From: JAUVKT01 sp036350795 | Lineage (GTDB): Bacteria > Bacteroidota > Bacteroidia > Bacteroidales > VadinHA17 | DNA: 64,000 nt | NCBI GenBank assembly: GCA_036350795.1 | Contig: JAZBNV010000038.1 | Coordinates: forward strand, 1 to 64,000 | Direction: 5' to 3' | Shown: positions 18,236-27,698 of the stretch, piece after piece | Layout of the letters: every line of letters begins with the position of its first letter | How positions within the stretch are numbered: the stretch's first letter is position 1 | The notes under the pieces: model-generated | The model's database searches: none | What the model saw: only the letters and a program-made list of their open reading frames with translations | What the model was told of the DNA's origin: nothing | Translations under genes and position numbers: made by a program

Positions 18236-19759
18236 ATGAACAAAAAGAAAATATCCAACGCACTTGTTTCGGTTTACTGCAAAGATGGTCTGGAAAGGAT
18301 TATCAAAGGGCTGAATGCTTTAGGAGTAAAGATAATCTCAACCGGGGGTACGGGCAGTTTTATTTCTGACCTGGGTGTTGACGTGGAACTGGTTGAGGAT
18401 CTGACTGATTATCCGTCAATTCTGGGTGGAAGGGTAAAGACTCTTCACCCAAAAGTTTTCGGAGGTATACTTGCAAGGCGTGATAATGAAGGTGATATTG
18501 CACAGCTTGATGAATACCATATTCCCCAGATTGACCTCGTTATTGTTGACCTCTATCCATTCGAAGAAACAGTGGCATCAGGAGCTGGAGAGCAGGATGT
18601 GATTGAGAAAATTGATATTGGTGGTATTGCACTTATAAGGGCAGCAGCAAAGAACTACAAGGATACACTCATTGTATCCGGCAGGGACCAGTACGATGGC
18701 TTTTTTAAGCTTCTTCAGGAAGGGAAAGGCGAGACCGGTATTGACGACAGGAGGATCTATGCCGCAGAGGCATTTGATATGTCGTCCAACTATGATACTG
18801 CAATCTATAATTATTTTAGCGAGAAGGAAAAAACCGCTTCGTTCAAGCAGAGTATAAGGAAGGGCAAAGAATTGCGCTATGGCGAAAATCCTCATCAGAA
18901 GGGCAAGATCTATGGTAGCTTTGAAGAGATACTTGAACAGCTTCATGGCAAGGAGATTTCATATAATAACCTCCTGGATATTGATTCTGCCGTTAACCTT
19001 ATAGCTGAATTCAAAGAATGTACATTTGCTATTTTAAAGCATAATAATGCATGTGGAGCAGCCTCAAGGGAAAAGCTCACTGATGCCTGGAAGGATGCAC
19101 TTGCCGGCGATCCTGTGTCTGCATATGGCGGAGTACTGGTTACCAACAGGGAAGTTGATCCGGAAACTGCCAGGGAAATAGATAAGTTATTTTTTGAGGT
19201 GATTATTGCCCCCTCGTATAATGATGAGGCGCTTGAGATTCTTAAACAGAAGAAGAACAGGATTATTCTTCTTCTAAATAAGATTCCGGAAGTTAATGCA
19301 ACATTCAGAACCTGCCTGAATGGAGTACTCTGGCAGGATAAGGATATCAGAATTGAGACAAAAGATGATATGAAGCCTGTTACCAGGAAGATACCCGGAG
19401 ATAAAGAATTTGAAGACCTGGAGTTTGCCAATAAACTTGTTAAGCACAGTAAATCAAACTGTATTGTACTGGCTGCAAACAAACAATTACTTGGAAGTGG
19501 TGTGGGAATGACCTCAAGGATAGATGCATTGAAGCATGCAATTGAAAAATCCAGGTCATTCGGATTCACGCTTAAGAATGCAGTTATGGCTTCAGATGCA
19601 TTTTTCCCCTTTGCCGACAGCGTGGAAATTGCTGCCCGGGAGGGAATAACAGCAGTGGTCCAGCCCGGCGGATCGGTAAGGGATAATCTGTCGATTGATT
19701 TTTGCGACGATAATAATATTGCAATGGTATTTACAGGAATACGCCATTTCAGACACTAG
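18236..19759 (+). CDS. purH: Bifunctional AICAR transformylase/IMP cyclohydrolase
   Basis: PurH catalyses the last two steps of purine synthesis: formylation of AICAR with 10-formyl-THF, then cyclisation to IMP. The N-terminal MGS-like cyclohydrolase domain (residues about 1-190) shows ISTGGTGSF and GGRVKTLHPKVFGGIL. The AICARFT domain follows with RYGENPHQKG, the catalytic KHNNACGAA (the usual KHxNPCG with Ala for Pro, a variant I recall from other Bacteroidota), SDAFFPFADSVE and QPGGSVRDN. The 507-residue length is normal. It is followed after 29 bases by mreB on the same strand. Confidence 0.97.
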   Translation: MNKKKISNALVSVYCKDGLERIIKGLNALGVKIISTGGTGSFISDLGVDVELVEDLTDYPSILGGRVKTLHPKVFGGILARRDNEGDIAQLDEYHIPQIDLVIVDLYPFEETVASGAGEQDVIEKIDIGGIALIRAAAKNYKDTLIVSGRDQYDGFFKLLQEGKGETGIDDRRIYAAEAFDMSSNYDTAIYNYFSEKEKTASFKQSIRKGKELRYGENPHQKGKIYGSFEEILEQLHGKEISYNNLLDIDSAVNLIAEFKECTFAILKHNNACGAASREKLTDAWKDALAGDPVSAYGGVLVTNREVDPETAREIDKLFFEVIIAPSYNDEALEILKQKKNRIILLLNKIPEVNATFRTCLNGVLWQDKDIRIETKDDMKPVTRKIPGDKEFEDLEFANKLVKHSKSNCIVLAANKQLLGSGVGMTSRIDALKHAIEKSRSFGFTLKNAVMASDAFFPFADSVEIAAREGITAVVQPGGSVRDNLSIDFCDDNNIAMVFTGIRHFRH

Positions 19760-19788
19760 AATTATAAATATTTAAACATTAGGAGTTA

Positions 19789-20811
19789 ATGGGTCTATTT
19801 TCATTTTTAACGCAGGAGATTGCCATGGACCTCGGTACGGCAAATACCATCATTATACACAATGATAAGATTGTAGTAGATGAGCCTTCAATTGTAGCAG
19901 TTGATAAAAACACCGGCAAGTTGCTTGCAATAGGAGAGAAGGCGCGGCAGATGCATGGTAAAACGCACGAGAATATAAGGACGGTGAGGCCGATGAGGGA
20001 TGGGGTAATTGCTGATTTCAATGCCGCCGAGCAGATGATAAGGGGCATGATAAAAATGATTAATAAAAGGCCGGGTCTGTTTTCTCCATCACTGAAAATG
20101 GTAGTATGCATCCCGTCAGGATCGACAGAAGTAGAAGTAAGAGCTGTAAGAGACTCGTCAGAGCATGCCGGAGGAAGGGATGTATATCTTATCTATGAGC
20201 CCATGGCCGCCGCTATAGGGATTGGACTTGATGTTGAAGCACCTGAGGGTTGTATGGTTGTTGACATTGGTGGTGGTACTACCGAGATAGCTGTGATTGC
20301 ACTTGGTGGCATAGTATGCAATAAATCAATCAGGACAGCGGGTGACGGTTTTACAGCCGATATCCAGTCGTATATGAGGCACCAGCATAATATAAAAGTT
20401 GGTGAACGTACAGCCGAAGATATTAAAATAAATGTTGGGGCAGCCCTTCCGGAGATTGAAGATCATCCGGCTGATTTTATTGTCAGGGGGCCTAACCTTA
20501 TGACAGCAATGCCAATCGAAATACCTGTTTCATACCAGGAGATTGCACACTGTCTGGATAAATCGATTTCTAAAATTGAAACTGCTATTTTGGGAGTGCT
20601 TGAACAAACACCTCCGGAGTTGTATGCAGATATAGTTGGTAAGGGTATCTTCCTGGCAGGAGGAGGAGCACTGCTGAGAGGATTGTCAAAACGCCTCACA
20701 GATAAGATCAGTATTCCTTTTAAAGTGGCTGAAGACCCGTTGCATGCAGTAGCCAGAGGTACCGGCGTAGCTTTGAAAAATGTCGGTAAGTTCTCATTCC
20801 TGATGAGATAA
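19789..20811 (+). CDS. mreB: Rod shape-determining protein MreB
   Basis: MreB is the bacterial actin that guides lateral cell-wall synthesis at the inner membrane. The 340-residue protein has the amphipathic N-terminus MGLFSFLTQEIAMDLGTANT, phosphate-1 motif DLGTANT, the phosphate-2 motif MVVDIGGGTTEIAVI (about residues 155-169) and the adenosine motif GIFLAGGGALLRG. An AGGAG lies 4 bases before the ATG. It heads the mreB-mreC-mreD-mrdA-rodA cluster; purH is 29 bases upstream and may share its promoter. Confidence 0.98.
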   Translation: MGLFSFLTQEIAMDLGTANTIIIHNDKIVVDEPSIVAVDKNTGKLLAIGEKARQMHGKTHENIRTVRPMRDGVIADFNAAEQMIRGMIKMINKRPGLFSPSLKMVVCIPSGSTEVEVRAVRDSSEHAGGRDVYLIYEPMAAAIGIGLDVEAPEGCMVVDIGGGTTEIAVIALGGIVCNKSIRTAGDGFTADIQSYMRHQHNIKVGERTAEDIKINVGAALPEIEDHPADFIVRGPNLMTAMPIEIPVSYQEIAHCLDKSISKIETAILGVLEQTPPELYADIVGKGIFLAGGGALLRGLSKRLTDKISIPFKVAEDPLHAVARGTGVALKNVGKFSFLMR

Positions 20812-20824
20812 CCGGGGAGGGTAA

Positions 20825-21652
20825 ATGAGAAGTCTTTTAAACTTCTTGACAAGGTACAGTAATTTTATTCTATTCATCCTTTTGGAGTTTGCTGCTATTT
20901 ATATGCTTACAACATCAGATGGGTACCATAATATTATGATATCCAATAAGCTGAAAGCAGCCATGGGAGTTATAGAAAAGAGAATAAGCGGGGCATCCGA
21001 TTATTTTTCTCTCAGGGAAGTAAATGCAGCTCTTGCCCGCGAGAACCTCAGGTTAAGGAACCGACTGGAGAATGTTTTCAGGGATGATGAGCAGTACTTT
21101 ACAAGTGTGAATGATACGGTGCACAGGCAGCAGTATGTTTATACCAGGGCAAAAGCCATAAACCAGTCGACAAACAGGCAGAAGAATTTTATTACCCTTG
21201 ACAAGGGCAGTATTAATGGTATTGAAACCGGGATGGCTGTTGTGGGCCCGGATGGTATTGCCGGTACTGTAATAGGCGTAAGCAGGAACTTTTCGATAGC
21301 GATGTCGGTTCTGAATCTTGATTTCAGGTTGAGTGCAAGGTTCAGAAAGAATAATTATTTTGGTTCGCTTAGCTGGGACGGGACCAACCCGGGTATTGTG
21401 CGCCTTAATGAAATTCCTCACCATGTAAACGTGGAACTCGGCGATACTGTTGAAACAAGCGGTTATTCTTCGGTATTTCCGGCCGGACTGATGATAGGAA
21501 GGGTTGCAGACTTTAATGATGAAGGTGGCGACTTTATCCGGATAGATATTGAACTTGCTACAGACTTTAATAATCTTAGCTACGTATATGTAATTGCAAA
21601 TGTTAAAAGAGAAGAGCAGGAAAAACTTGAAAAGGGATTTATAAACAGGTAG
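20825..21652 (+). CDS. mreC: Rod shape-determining protein MreC
   Basis: Bitopic elongasome protein linking MreB to the periplasmic synthases. The 275-residue protein has one N-terminal membrane segment (about residues 14-32), a helical coiled-coil region (about 65-90, REVNAALARENLRLRNRLE) and the periplasmic double beta-barrel domain (KNFITLDKGSINGIETGMAVVGPDGIAGTV split across about 118-150, and VETSGYSSVFPAGLMIGRV). A GGGGAGG lies 7 bases before the ATG. The gap from mreB is 13 bases. Confidence 0.95.
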   Translation: MRSLLNFLTRYSNFILFILLEFAAIYMLTTSDGYHNIMISNKLKAAMGVIEKRISGASDYFSLREVNAALARENLRLRNRLENVFRDDEQYFTSVNDTVHRQQYVYTRAKAINQSTNRQKNFITLDKGSINGIETGMAVVGPDGIAGTVIGVSRNFSIAMSVLNLDFRLSARFRKNNYFGSLSWDGTNPGIVRLNEIPHHVNVELGDTVETSGYSSVFPAGLMIGRVADFNDEGGDFIRIDIELATDFNNLSYVYVIANVKREEQEKLEKGFINR

Positions 21653-21657
21653 GCCTG

Positions 21658-22164
21658 ATGCTGAATGATATAATAAAATATACAGGGATATTTGTGCTGA
21701 TAATATTGATCCAGGTACTTATAATGGACAATATTGGGTTCAGTGGTTATGTAAATCCCTATGTATATATCTTGTTTATTCTTCTGCTACCAATAAAATC
21801 ACCTGCCTGGCTGGTTCTTTTCCTTTCATTCTTTACTGGTTTAACTGTTGATTTATTCGAAGCAACGCCGGGTCTTCATACATCTGCCTCATTGTTTGCA
21901 GGATTCCTGCGTCCTTATATTTTAAGGATTATTGCCCCACACGACGGCTATGAGAAAACTGATATTCCGGGAATAGCTGCCAATGGCTTCAGATGGTTCC
22001 TGGTTTATGTAGCACTTATGGTTGGCTTGCACCACTTCTTCCTCTTTTACATGGAAGTATTCAGGCTTTCGCATTTTTTTATCACCCTGGCAAGGGTAGT
22101 GGTAAGTTCTTTTTTCAGTATCCTGTTTATAGTCATTTTGCAAACCCTGTTTATAAGGAGGTAG
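21658..22164 (+). CDS. mreD: Rod shape-determining protein MreD
   Basis: A 168-residue polytopic membrane protein between mreC and mrdA. Five or so hydrophobic segments cover almost the whole length. The family-typical acidic/aromatic stretch FTGLTVDLFEATPGLHTSA lies near residue 60-78. MreD proteins are poorly conserved, so the call rests on size, topology and position. Its last codons (ATA AGG AGG TAG) also form the ribosome binding site of mrdA. Confidence 0.9.
   Translation: MLNDIIKYTGIFVLIILIQVLIMDNIGFSGYVNPYVYILFILLLPIKSPAWLVLFLSFFTGLTVDLFEATPGLHTSASLFAGFLRPYILRIIAPHDGYEKTDIPGIAANGFRWFLVYVALMVGLHHFFLFYMEVFRLSHFFITLARVVVSSFFSILFIVILQTLFIRR
22155..22162 (+). promoter_or_regulatory. Strong Shine-Dalgarno of mrdA inside mreD
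   Basis: AAGGAGGT is a perfect anti-SD complement 3 bases before the mrdA ATG and embedded in the last codons of mreD. Such strong sites are uncommon in this window and suggest that mrdA translation is set independently. Confidence 0.75.
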
Positions 22165-22165
22165 G

Positions 22166-24013
22166 ATGGCAGAATCGATTGACAGAAATACCAACAGGAA
22201 GTTCTTCTTTATTGTTATTATCCTGCTCGCAGGCCTGGTGTTGCTTATAAAGCTTTTTGTAATACAGGTTCTCGATAAGTCGTACAGGTTATCGGCCGAG
22301 AATAATGTATTAAGGTATGTTACCCAGTACCCGGCACGTGGACTGATTTATGACAGAAATGGTGAATTGCTTGTTTACAACCAGGCAGCCTACGATTTAA
22401 TGGTAATACCGGGTCAGGTTGAGGAATTTGATACCCTGGAGTTATGTTCCATTATCGACATTACCATTGAATCATTTAATGAGAGGCTGGGTAAGGCTAT
22501 ATCCTTTTCGAGACAGGCTCCGTCAGTATTCCTGAAGATGGTTTCATCTGAAACCTATGCAAGGCTGCAGGAAACATTATACCGTTACCCTGGATTTTAT
22601 GTACAGACCAGGACACTCAGAAAATATACTCACTCATCAGCATCGCATGTTCTTGGCTATGTTAGCGAGGTTGATGAAGGCGACCTGGCTGAAGACAGCT
22701 ATTACAAGATGGGCGACTATATTGGTAAATCGGGCATTGAAGAATCTTATGAAAAGGAGCTGAGAGGAAGAAAGGGCCTTAAGATTTTCCTGGTCGATGT
22801 TCATAGCAGGATAAAGGGTGCATACCAGGGAGGCAGGTATGATTCAATCCCCTTGCCCGGCAAAGATATTACCCTGAGTCTTGATATTGGTTTGCAGCTT
22901 TACGGAGAAAAATTACTGGAAGGAAAGAGGGGGAGCATTGTGGCCCTTGAGCCTGAAACAGGAGAAGTACTGGCCCTGGTAAGTGCTCCCGGTTATGATC
23001 CCTCCCTGCTGGTAGGAAGAATAAGGTCTGAAAATTTCAGGGCACTGCAGAATGATACCCTTAAACCCTTGTTTAACAGGGCACTTATGGCCTTTTACCC
23101 TCCCGGCTCAACATTTAAGCCTGTGAATGGGATAATAGCCCTTAATGAAGGTGTAATTACGCCACGCACAGAATTCTTTTGCGACAATGGCTACTGGGCT
23201 CCCGGTATACATGTAGGGTGCCATCACTTTGAGTCGTTCAGCCTATCTACTGCGATTATGGCCTCATGTAATGCATATTTCTGCAATGCATTCAGAAAAA
23301 CACTTGAGAACCCGAAGTACGGATCAACCAGGGAGGCTTTTAATGCATGGAGGGACTATCTCCTTGAATTTGGTTTTGGTTCAAAACTGGGCATAGATTT
23401 CAGTAATGAGCTTAACGGGAATGTGCCCGAACCCGGGTATTATGACAGGTATTATGGGGAGGGAAGATGGAAGGCTTTAACGGTACTTTCACTTGCGATA
23501 GGACAGGGAGAGCTTGAAACCACCCCCTTGCAGATGGCCAATATGACTGCAGCAATTGCCAACAGGGGATATTATTATACACCACATATCGTAAAGAGTA
23601 TTGGAGGCTCGGCCGGGAATCCTGATCCGAGGTTTGGTGAAGTGCACAGAATCAGCATTGATTCTGCAAGCTTTGAGCCCATTGTTGAGGGCATGCGCCT
23701 GGTAGTAAATGCCGGTCCCGGACAGGGCGCAACGGCAACCTGGGTAAAACTGAAAGATATTGAAGTATGTGGTAAAACAGGAACCGCAGAAAACCCTCAC
23801 GGGGAGGACCATTCTATCTTTGTTGCTTTTGCACCGGCAGATGATCCTAAAATAGCCCTTGCAGTTTATGTCGAGAACTCGGGCTTCGGTTCAACTTACG
23901 CAGCGCCAACCGCGGTTCTGCTGATTGAGAAATACCTTAAAGGGAAGATATCAAATAAGTGGCTTGAGGATTATATTCTAAAAGAACCTGAAATAGTTGC
24001 AACGGAGAATTAA
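22166..24013 (+). CDS. mrdA: Penicillin-binding protein 2 (elongasome transpeptidase)
   Basis: Class B PBP that cross-links lateral-wall peptidoglycan with RodA. The 615-residue protein has an N-terminal membrane anchor (about residues 13-33), the PBP dimerisation domain (from PARGLIYDRNGELLVYN) and the transpeptidase domain with the three active-site motifs: STFK (Ser315-Lys318), SCN (367-369) and KTG (537-539). It starts 1 base after the mreD stop and overlaps rodA by 17 bases. The gene is intact and of normal length. Confidence 0.97.
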   Translation: MAESIDRNTNRKFFFIVIILLAGLVLLIKLFVIQVLDKSYRLSAENNVLRYVTQYPARGLIYDRNGELLVYNQAAYDLMVIPGQVEEFDTLELCSIIDITIESFNERLGKAISFSRQAPSVFLKMVSSETYARLQETLYRYPGFYVQTRTLRKYTHSSASHVLGYVSEVDEGDLAEDSYYKMGDYIGKSGIEESYEKELRGRKGLKIFLVDVHSRIKGAYQGGRYDSIPLPGKDITLSLDIGLQLYGEKLLEGKRGSIVALEPETGEVLALVSAPGYDPSLLVGRIRSENFRALQNDTLKPLFNRALMAFYPPGSTFKPVNGIIALNEGVITPRTEFFCDNGYWAPGIHVGCHHFESFSLSTAIMASCNAYFCNAFRKTLENPKYGSTREAFNAWRDYLLEFGFGSKLGIDFSNELNGNVPEPGYYDRYYGEGRWKALTVLSLAIGQGELETTPLQMANMTAAIANRGYYYTPHIVKSIGGSAGNPDPRFGEVHRISIDSASFEPIVEGMRLVVNAGPGQGATATWVKLKDIEVCGKTGTAENPHGEDHSIFVAFAPADDPKIALAVYVENSGFGSTYAAPTAVLLIEKYLKGKISNKWLEDYILKEPEIVATEN

Positions 24014-25421
24014 CATATGGAAGAATCTTGACTGGGTAAGTGTTATAATTTACCTGGTAATGATATTATTCGGCTGGATAAATATCTATGCTGCCGTATA
24101 TAACGAGGAACATGCAAGTATATTTGACTTTTCGCAGAGATATGGCAAGCAATTGCTTTGGATAATTGCAGCTATTATCCTTGCAATAATGGTTATGGTT
24201 ATTGACAGCAGGTTCTACCTGTTTTTCTCTTATGCCCTTTATGCCCTGGTTATTTTTTCCCTGGTTCTTGTTCTTGTTATAGGTAAGGAAGTAAACGGAG
24301 CAAGATCATGGTTTGAACTGGGATCCTTTGGTTTGCAGCCAGCAGAATTTGCAAAGTTTGCCACTGTTCTTGCGCTGTCAAGATACCTGAGCGCAAAAGG
24401 AAGAAGCCCTGATTCTCTGAAGGTACTTTTCTTTTCGCTGGTGATTATTTTTGCCCCTGCAATGTTTATTGCTATTCAGCCTGATATGGGATCTGTACTG
24501 GTGTATTTTGCCCTGGTGATGGTTTTATTCAGGGAAGGCATGTCTCCTTATCTTTTTATTACCGGCATACTGGCAGTTATCCTCTTTATTGCCACCCTAC
24601 TGGTTGAAACTTACCTGATCTTTATTGTGCTGATTATTATTGCGCTTATCCTGTACTTAATGATCTCGAAAGATTTTATAAGGGTAGCCAGGGCTGTTCT
24701 TGTTGCTGCGCTTACAGGCGCAGTAGTATACCTGGTTTTCAGGTTTGTTATAGGTAATTTGCGAATGGAACTGGTACTCCTGACTACTGTTATACTTTCA
24801 GGTGCTTCCTTCGCCTATTATATATACAGATTCAAGGCATATCCTCTCCTGGTGCTCTATACTTTTTTACTGGGTGCAATGCTTTTTATCTTTACAGTGG
24901 ATTATGCCTTTAAGAATATCCTCCAACCACACCAGCAGACAAGAATTAACGTGGTGCTCGGGATTGAAAGTGACCCCTTTGGCAAGGGCTACAACCTTAA
25001 CCAGTCAAAGATATCAATAGGCTCAGGTGGATTCTCGGGAAAAGGCTTTCTGAAGGGAACACAAACCAAGTTTAAGTTTGTACCTGAGCAGGACACAGAT
25101 TTTATTTTCTGCACTGTTGGCGAGGAATGGGGCTTTATTGGAACAAGTTTTGTTATTGCCCTGTTTATAATTCTCTTAATAAGGCTTATAATGATAGCTG
25201 AGCGTCAAAGGTCGTCTTTTTCAAGAATTTATGGATACGGAACGGTATCCATATTACTTTTTCATTTTGTAATAAACATAGGTATGACTGTAGGACTGGT
25301 TCCTACTATTGGTATTCCCTTACCTTTCTTCAGCTATGGAGGATCTTCGCTATGGGGATTTACAATTCTTGTTTTTATCTTCCTCAGGCTCGATGCAAGC
25401 AGGTCGGAATACCTGGTTTAG
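23997..25421 (+). CDS. rodA: Peptidoglycan glycosyltransferase RodA
   Basis: SEDS-family polymerase working with PBP2 in the elongasome. The 474-residue protein has about ten membrane segments, the conserved PAEFAKFATVLALSRYL segment with its acidic residue, and the C-terminal PEQDTDFIFCTVGEEWGFIG and GIPLPFFSYGGSS motifs. The start is a TTG at 23997: there is no in-frame ATG near the N-terminus, and the ATG at 24017 is in another frame and stops after four codons. TTG gives the expected N-terminus (QRRINIWKNLDWVSV) and a 17-base overlap with mrdA. It ends in a 4-base convergent overlap with the AcpH-like gene. Confidence 0.95.
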   Translation: MQRRINIWKNLDWVSVIIYLVMILFGWINIYAAVYNEEHASIFDFSQRYGKQLLWIIAAIILAIMVMVIDSRFYLFFSYALYALVIFSLVLVLVIGKEVNGARSWFELGSFGLQPAEFAKFATVLALSRYLSAKGRSPDSLKVLFFSLVIIFAPAMFIAIQPDMGSVLVYFALVMVLFREGMSPYLFITGILAVILFIATLLVETYLIFIVLIIIALILYLMISKDFIRVARAVLVAALTGAVVYLVFRFVIGNLRMELVLLTTVILSGASFAYYIYRFKAYPLLVLYTFLLGAMLFIFTVDYAFKNILQPHQQTRINVVLGIESDPFGKGYNLNQSKISIGSGGFSGKGFLKGTQTKFKFVPEQDTDFIFCTVGEEWGFIGTSFVIALFIILLIRLIMIAERQRSSFSRIYGYGTVSILLFHFVINIGMTVGLVPTIGIPLPFFSYGGSSLWGFTILVFIFLRLDASRSEYLV

Positions 25422-26029
25422 AATGGTATGGTTAGCCTGTGGGATAACTGTATATCGAAATCGTTCTCAACCATTTCTATGAGTTGAGGAAAAAATTCCA
25501 TAAAATCATCATTTAGCGAGTAGTAGTTCTTCTTAAAGGTCTTAATTGCATAGCGTGCTTCATTGGGAAGGCTGGTTCTCCTGCTCATTGCCCTGAATAC
25601 AGATTTCAGACCTTTATTGGTACGGTACGACTCAATCCAGTTATTTATTATAAAGAACGGAATCCTGTCTTTCACTTTCTCAGGCAGAATGTTATAGTTG
25701 TTTACCATTGCCCTGTAAAACTGGTAAGTAACACTTTCAATCGGTCTGCGCGAAAAAAAATCCCATTCTTTTGTCAGGAAATGATCATAGAGGATATCTG
25801 TAACCACACCTGCATATTTGTGGTACTTTTTAGAAAAGAGAATCTTGGAGCGATGCACAACGGGATGCCTGTCGGTAAAATCATCGATACGCCTGTGTAT
25901 TATTATTCCTTTCCTGATCAGTTCAGGATACTTGAGGTAGTCGCGCCCTTTAACATAATCGCCGATATAATTGCCGATAATTATTTCATCCGAATCGCCG
26001 GACAGATATATATGAGCGAGCACATTCAT
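25418..26029 (-). CDS. Acyl carrier protein phosphodiesterase (AcpH-like)
   Basis: A 203-residue protein of the AcpH family, which removes the 4'-phosphopantetheine prosthetic group from acyl carrier protein. The N-terminus MNVLAHIYLSGDSDEIIIGNYIGDYVKG and the following GIIIHRRIDDFTDRHP, with the HRxID..TD pattern and surrounding Asp/His residues, match the metal-dependent HD-like fold of the family. TDILYDHFLTKEW is another family block. The gene overlaps the rodA stop by 4 bases tail to tail. The 248 bases upstream (26030-26277) hold the divergent promoter region shared with the next gene. Confidence 0.88.
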   Translation of the reverse strand: MNVLAHIYLSGDSDEIIIGNYIGDYVKGRDYLKYPELIRKGIIIHRRIDDFTDRHPVVHRSKILFSKKYHKYAGVVTDILYDHFLTKEWDFFSRRPIESVTYQFYRAMVNNYNILPEKVKDRIPFFIINNWIESYRTNKGLKSVFRAMSRRTSLPNEARYAIKTFKKNYYSLNDDFMEFFPQLIEMVENDFDIQLSHRLTIPF

Positions 26030-26212
26030 TCAGCCTTTACCTTATATTACGTTGAAATTACGTATTTGTTTTTTACCTCCCTAATATTTTCTTTAACATA
26101 TTTACACCCCTTACAGGGGGAGAGCTCAAGTTTCAGATAAACAGTACAATACAATAGTTGTGCCATAATAAAAAAAATGAGAAAAATCATCTCATTATAC
26201 CACCATATTTTT

Positions 26213-26220
26213 TAAATTTG
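26213..26220 (+). promoter_or_regulatory. -7 promoter element (TAAATTTG)
   Basis: A perfect TAnnTTTG lies about 58 bases before the ATG at 26278; the -33 region is weak. Upstream, ATGAG (26178-26182) and CTCAT (26191-26195) form a short inverted repeat that could be an operator, and a CCCCTTACAGGGG hairpin lies near 26106-26118. I see nothing else in 26030-26277. Confidence 0.45.
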
Positions 26221-26277
26221 AGTTTTCTATTTTACAGAGTCAGTAAAATCAATAAATAATTAAGAAAGGAAATTATT

Positions 26278-27615
26278 ATGGCAAAGAAAAACGTCATTAT
26301 TATCGGTGCTGCCGGCAGGGATTTTCACAATTTTAATACTTATTTCAGGGGAAATGAGGATTACAATGTAGTAGCTTTTACTGCTGCCCAGATTCCCGAT
26401 ATAGATGGAAGAAAGTATCCTGCCGAGCTTGCCGGTGATCTTTATCCTGAAGGAATACCTATTTATGCAGAAGAAAGCCTTGTTGGGCTGATTAAGGAGC
26501 TCAAGGTTGATGATTGTGTATTTTCATACAGCGACGTAACCTACCAGAAAGTTATGGCTGTAAGTGCCATTGTCAATGCTGCAGGTGCAAATTTCGTCTT
26601 GCTTGGCCATAAGGACACTATGGTTAAAAGCACCAAGCCTGTTATAGCTGTTGGTGCAATACGTACCGGCTGCGGGAAGAGCCAGACCTCCAGGAGAGTG
26701 ATCGAGCTTCTTATGGCAAAGGGACTAAAGGTTGTTGCGGTTCGTCACCCAATGCCTTACGGTGACCTGGTTGCTCAGAAAGTTCAGAGGTTTGCCGAGC
26801 TTGGTGATCTGAAAAAGCACAAGTGTACCATTGAAGAAATGGAGGAATATGAACCACATGTAGTAAGAGGAAACGTAATTTATGCAGGGGTTGACTATGA
26901 AGCCATCCTCCGGGCAGCTGAGAAGGATCCTGCCGGTTGTGATGTTGTGTTATGGGATGGTGGTAATAACGATTTCCCCTTCTATAAGCCAGACCTTACG
27001 ATTACGGTGGCAGATCCGCACAGGGCCGGGCATGAGCTTAAATATTACCCGGGAGAAGTAACACTCCGGATTGCTGATGTTGTTGTAATAAACAAGATGG
27101 ATAGTGCTGCACCCGAAGATATCCAGACAGTAAGGGAAAGTATTGAGAAGGTCGCTCCCGGTGCTATTGTGGTTGACGGTGCCTCACCTATTAAGGTTGA
27201 TGATCCTTCGCTTATAAAAGGAAAGAGAGTACTGGTGGTTGAAGATGGACCGACACTTACCCACGGAGAGATGAAACTTGGTGCAGGTGTTGTTGCCGCC
27301 CGTAAGTTCGGGGCAGCTGAACTGGTCGACCCAAGGCCTTATACAGTTGGCAAACTATCTGAGACCTTCGAGATATATCCGAATATTGGTACTCTGCTTC
27401 CTGCAATGGGATACGGAGAAGAACAGCTGAAGGATCTTGAGACGACAATCAATAATACTGATTGTGATGCCGTTGTTATTGGTACTCCGATTGATCTGAA
27501 CAGGATAATAAAAATAAAGAAACCTAACACAAGGGTTTATTACGACCTGCAGGAAATTGGAAACCCAAATCTTGAAGAGGTAATCGACGATTTTGTTAAA
27601 AAACATAAGCTATAA
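26278..27615 (+). CDS. Cyclic 2,3-diphosphoglycerate synthetase-like P-loop NTPase
   Basis: A 445-residue protein resembling archaeal cyclic 2,3-diphosphoglycerate synthetase. The N-terminal Rossmann-like region (IIGAAGRDFHNFNTYFRGN) is followed by a P-loop GAIRTGCGKSQTSR (about residues 127-140), VVAVRHPMPYGDL, a DVVLWDGGNNDFPF block and VVINKMDS, a G4-like N-K-x-D guanine-specificity motif. The combination suggests a SIMIBI-class GTPase. Synthesis of cDPG is established only for archaeal relatives, so the reaction here is uncertain. The gene is single, has its own promoter element and ends in a strong terminator. Confidence 0.85.
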   Translation: MAKKNVIIIGAAGRDFHNFNTYFRGNEDYNVVAFTAAQIPDIDGRKYPAELAGDLYPEGIPIYAEESLVGLIKELKVDDCVFSYSDVTYQKVMAVSAIVNAAGANFVLLGHKDTMVKSTKPVIAVGAIRTGCGKSQTSRRVIELLMAKGLKVVAVRHPMPYGDLVAQKVQRFAELGDLKKHKCTIEEMEEYEPHVVRGNVIYAGVDYEAILRAAEKDPAGCDVVLWDGGNNDFPFYKPDLTITVADPHRAGHELKYYPGEVTLRIADVVVINKMDSAAPEDIQTVRESIEKVAPGAIVVDGASPIKVDDPSLIKGKRVLVVEDGPTLTHGEMKLGAGVVAARKFGAAELVDPRPYTVGKLSETFEIYPNIGTLLPAMGYGEEQLKDLETTINNTDCDAVVIGTPIDLNRIIKIKKPNTRVYYDLQEIGNPNLEEVIDDFVKKHKL

Positions 27616-27639
27616 GATAAACCATGGAATAAAAGAATG

Positions 27640-27673
27640 CAGGAACGTGATGCTTCACGTTCCTGTTTTTTTT
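27640..27673 (+). terminator. Intrinsic terminator
   Basis: An 11-bp perfect stem (CAGGAACGTGA, 27640-27650; TCACGTTCCTG, 27655-27665) with a TGCT loop is followed by eight T residues. It ends the GTPase-like gene, and since A residues precede the stem it may also stop pgi transcription from the other side. Confidence 0.92.
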
Positions 27674-27698
27674 AATCAACTCTCCACTCTCAGCTTCT

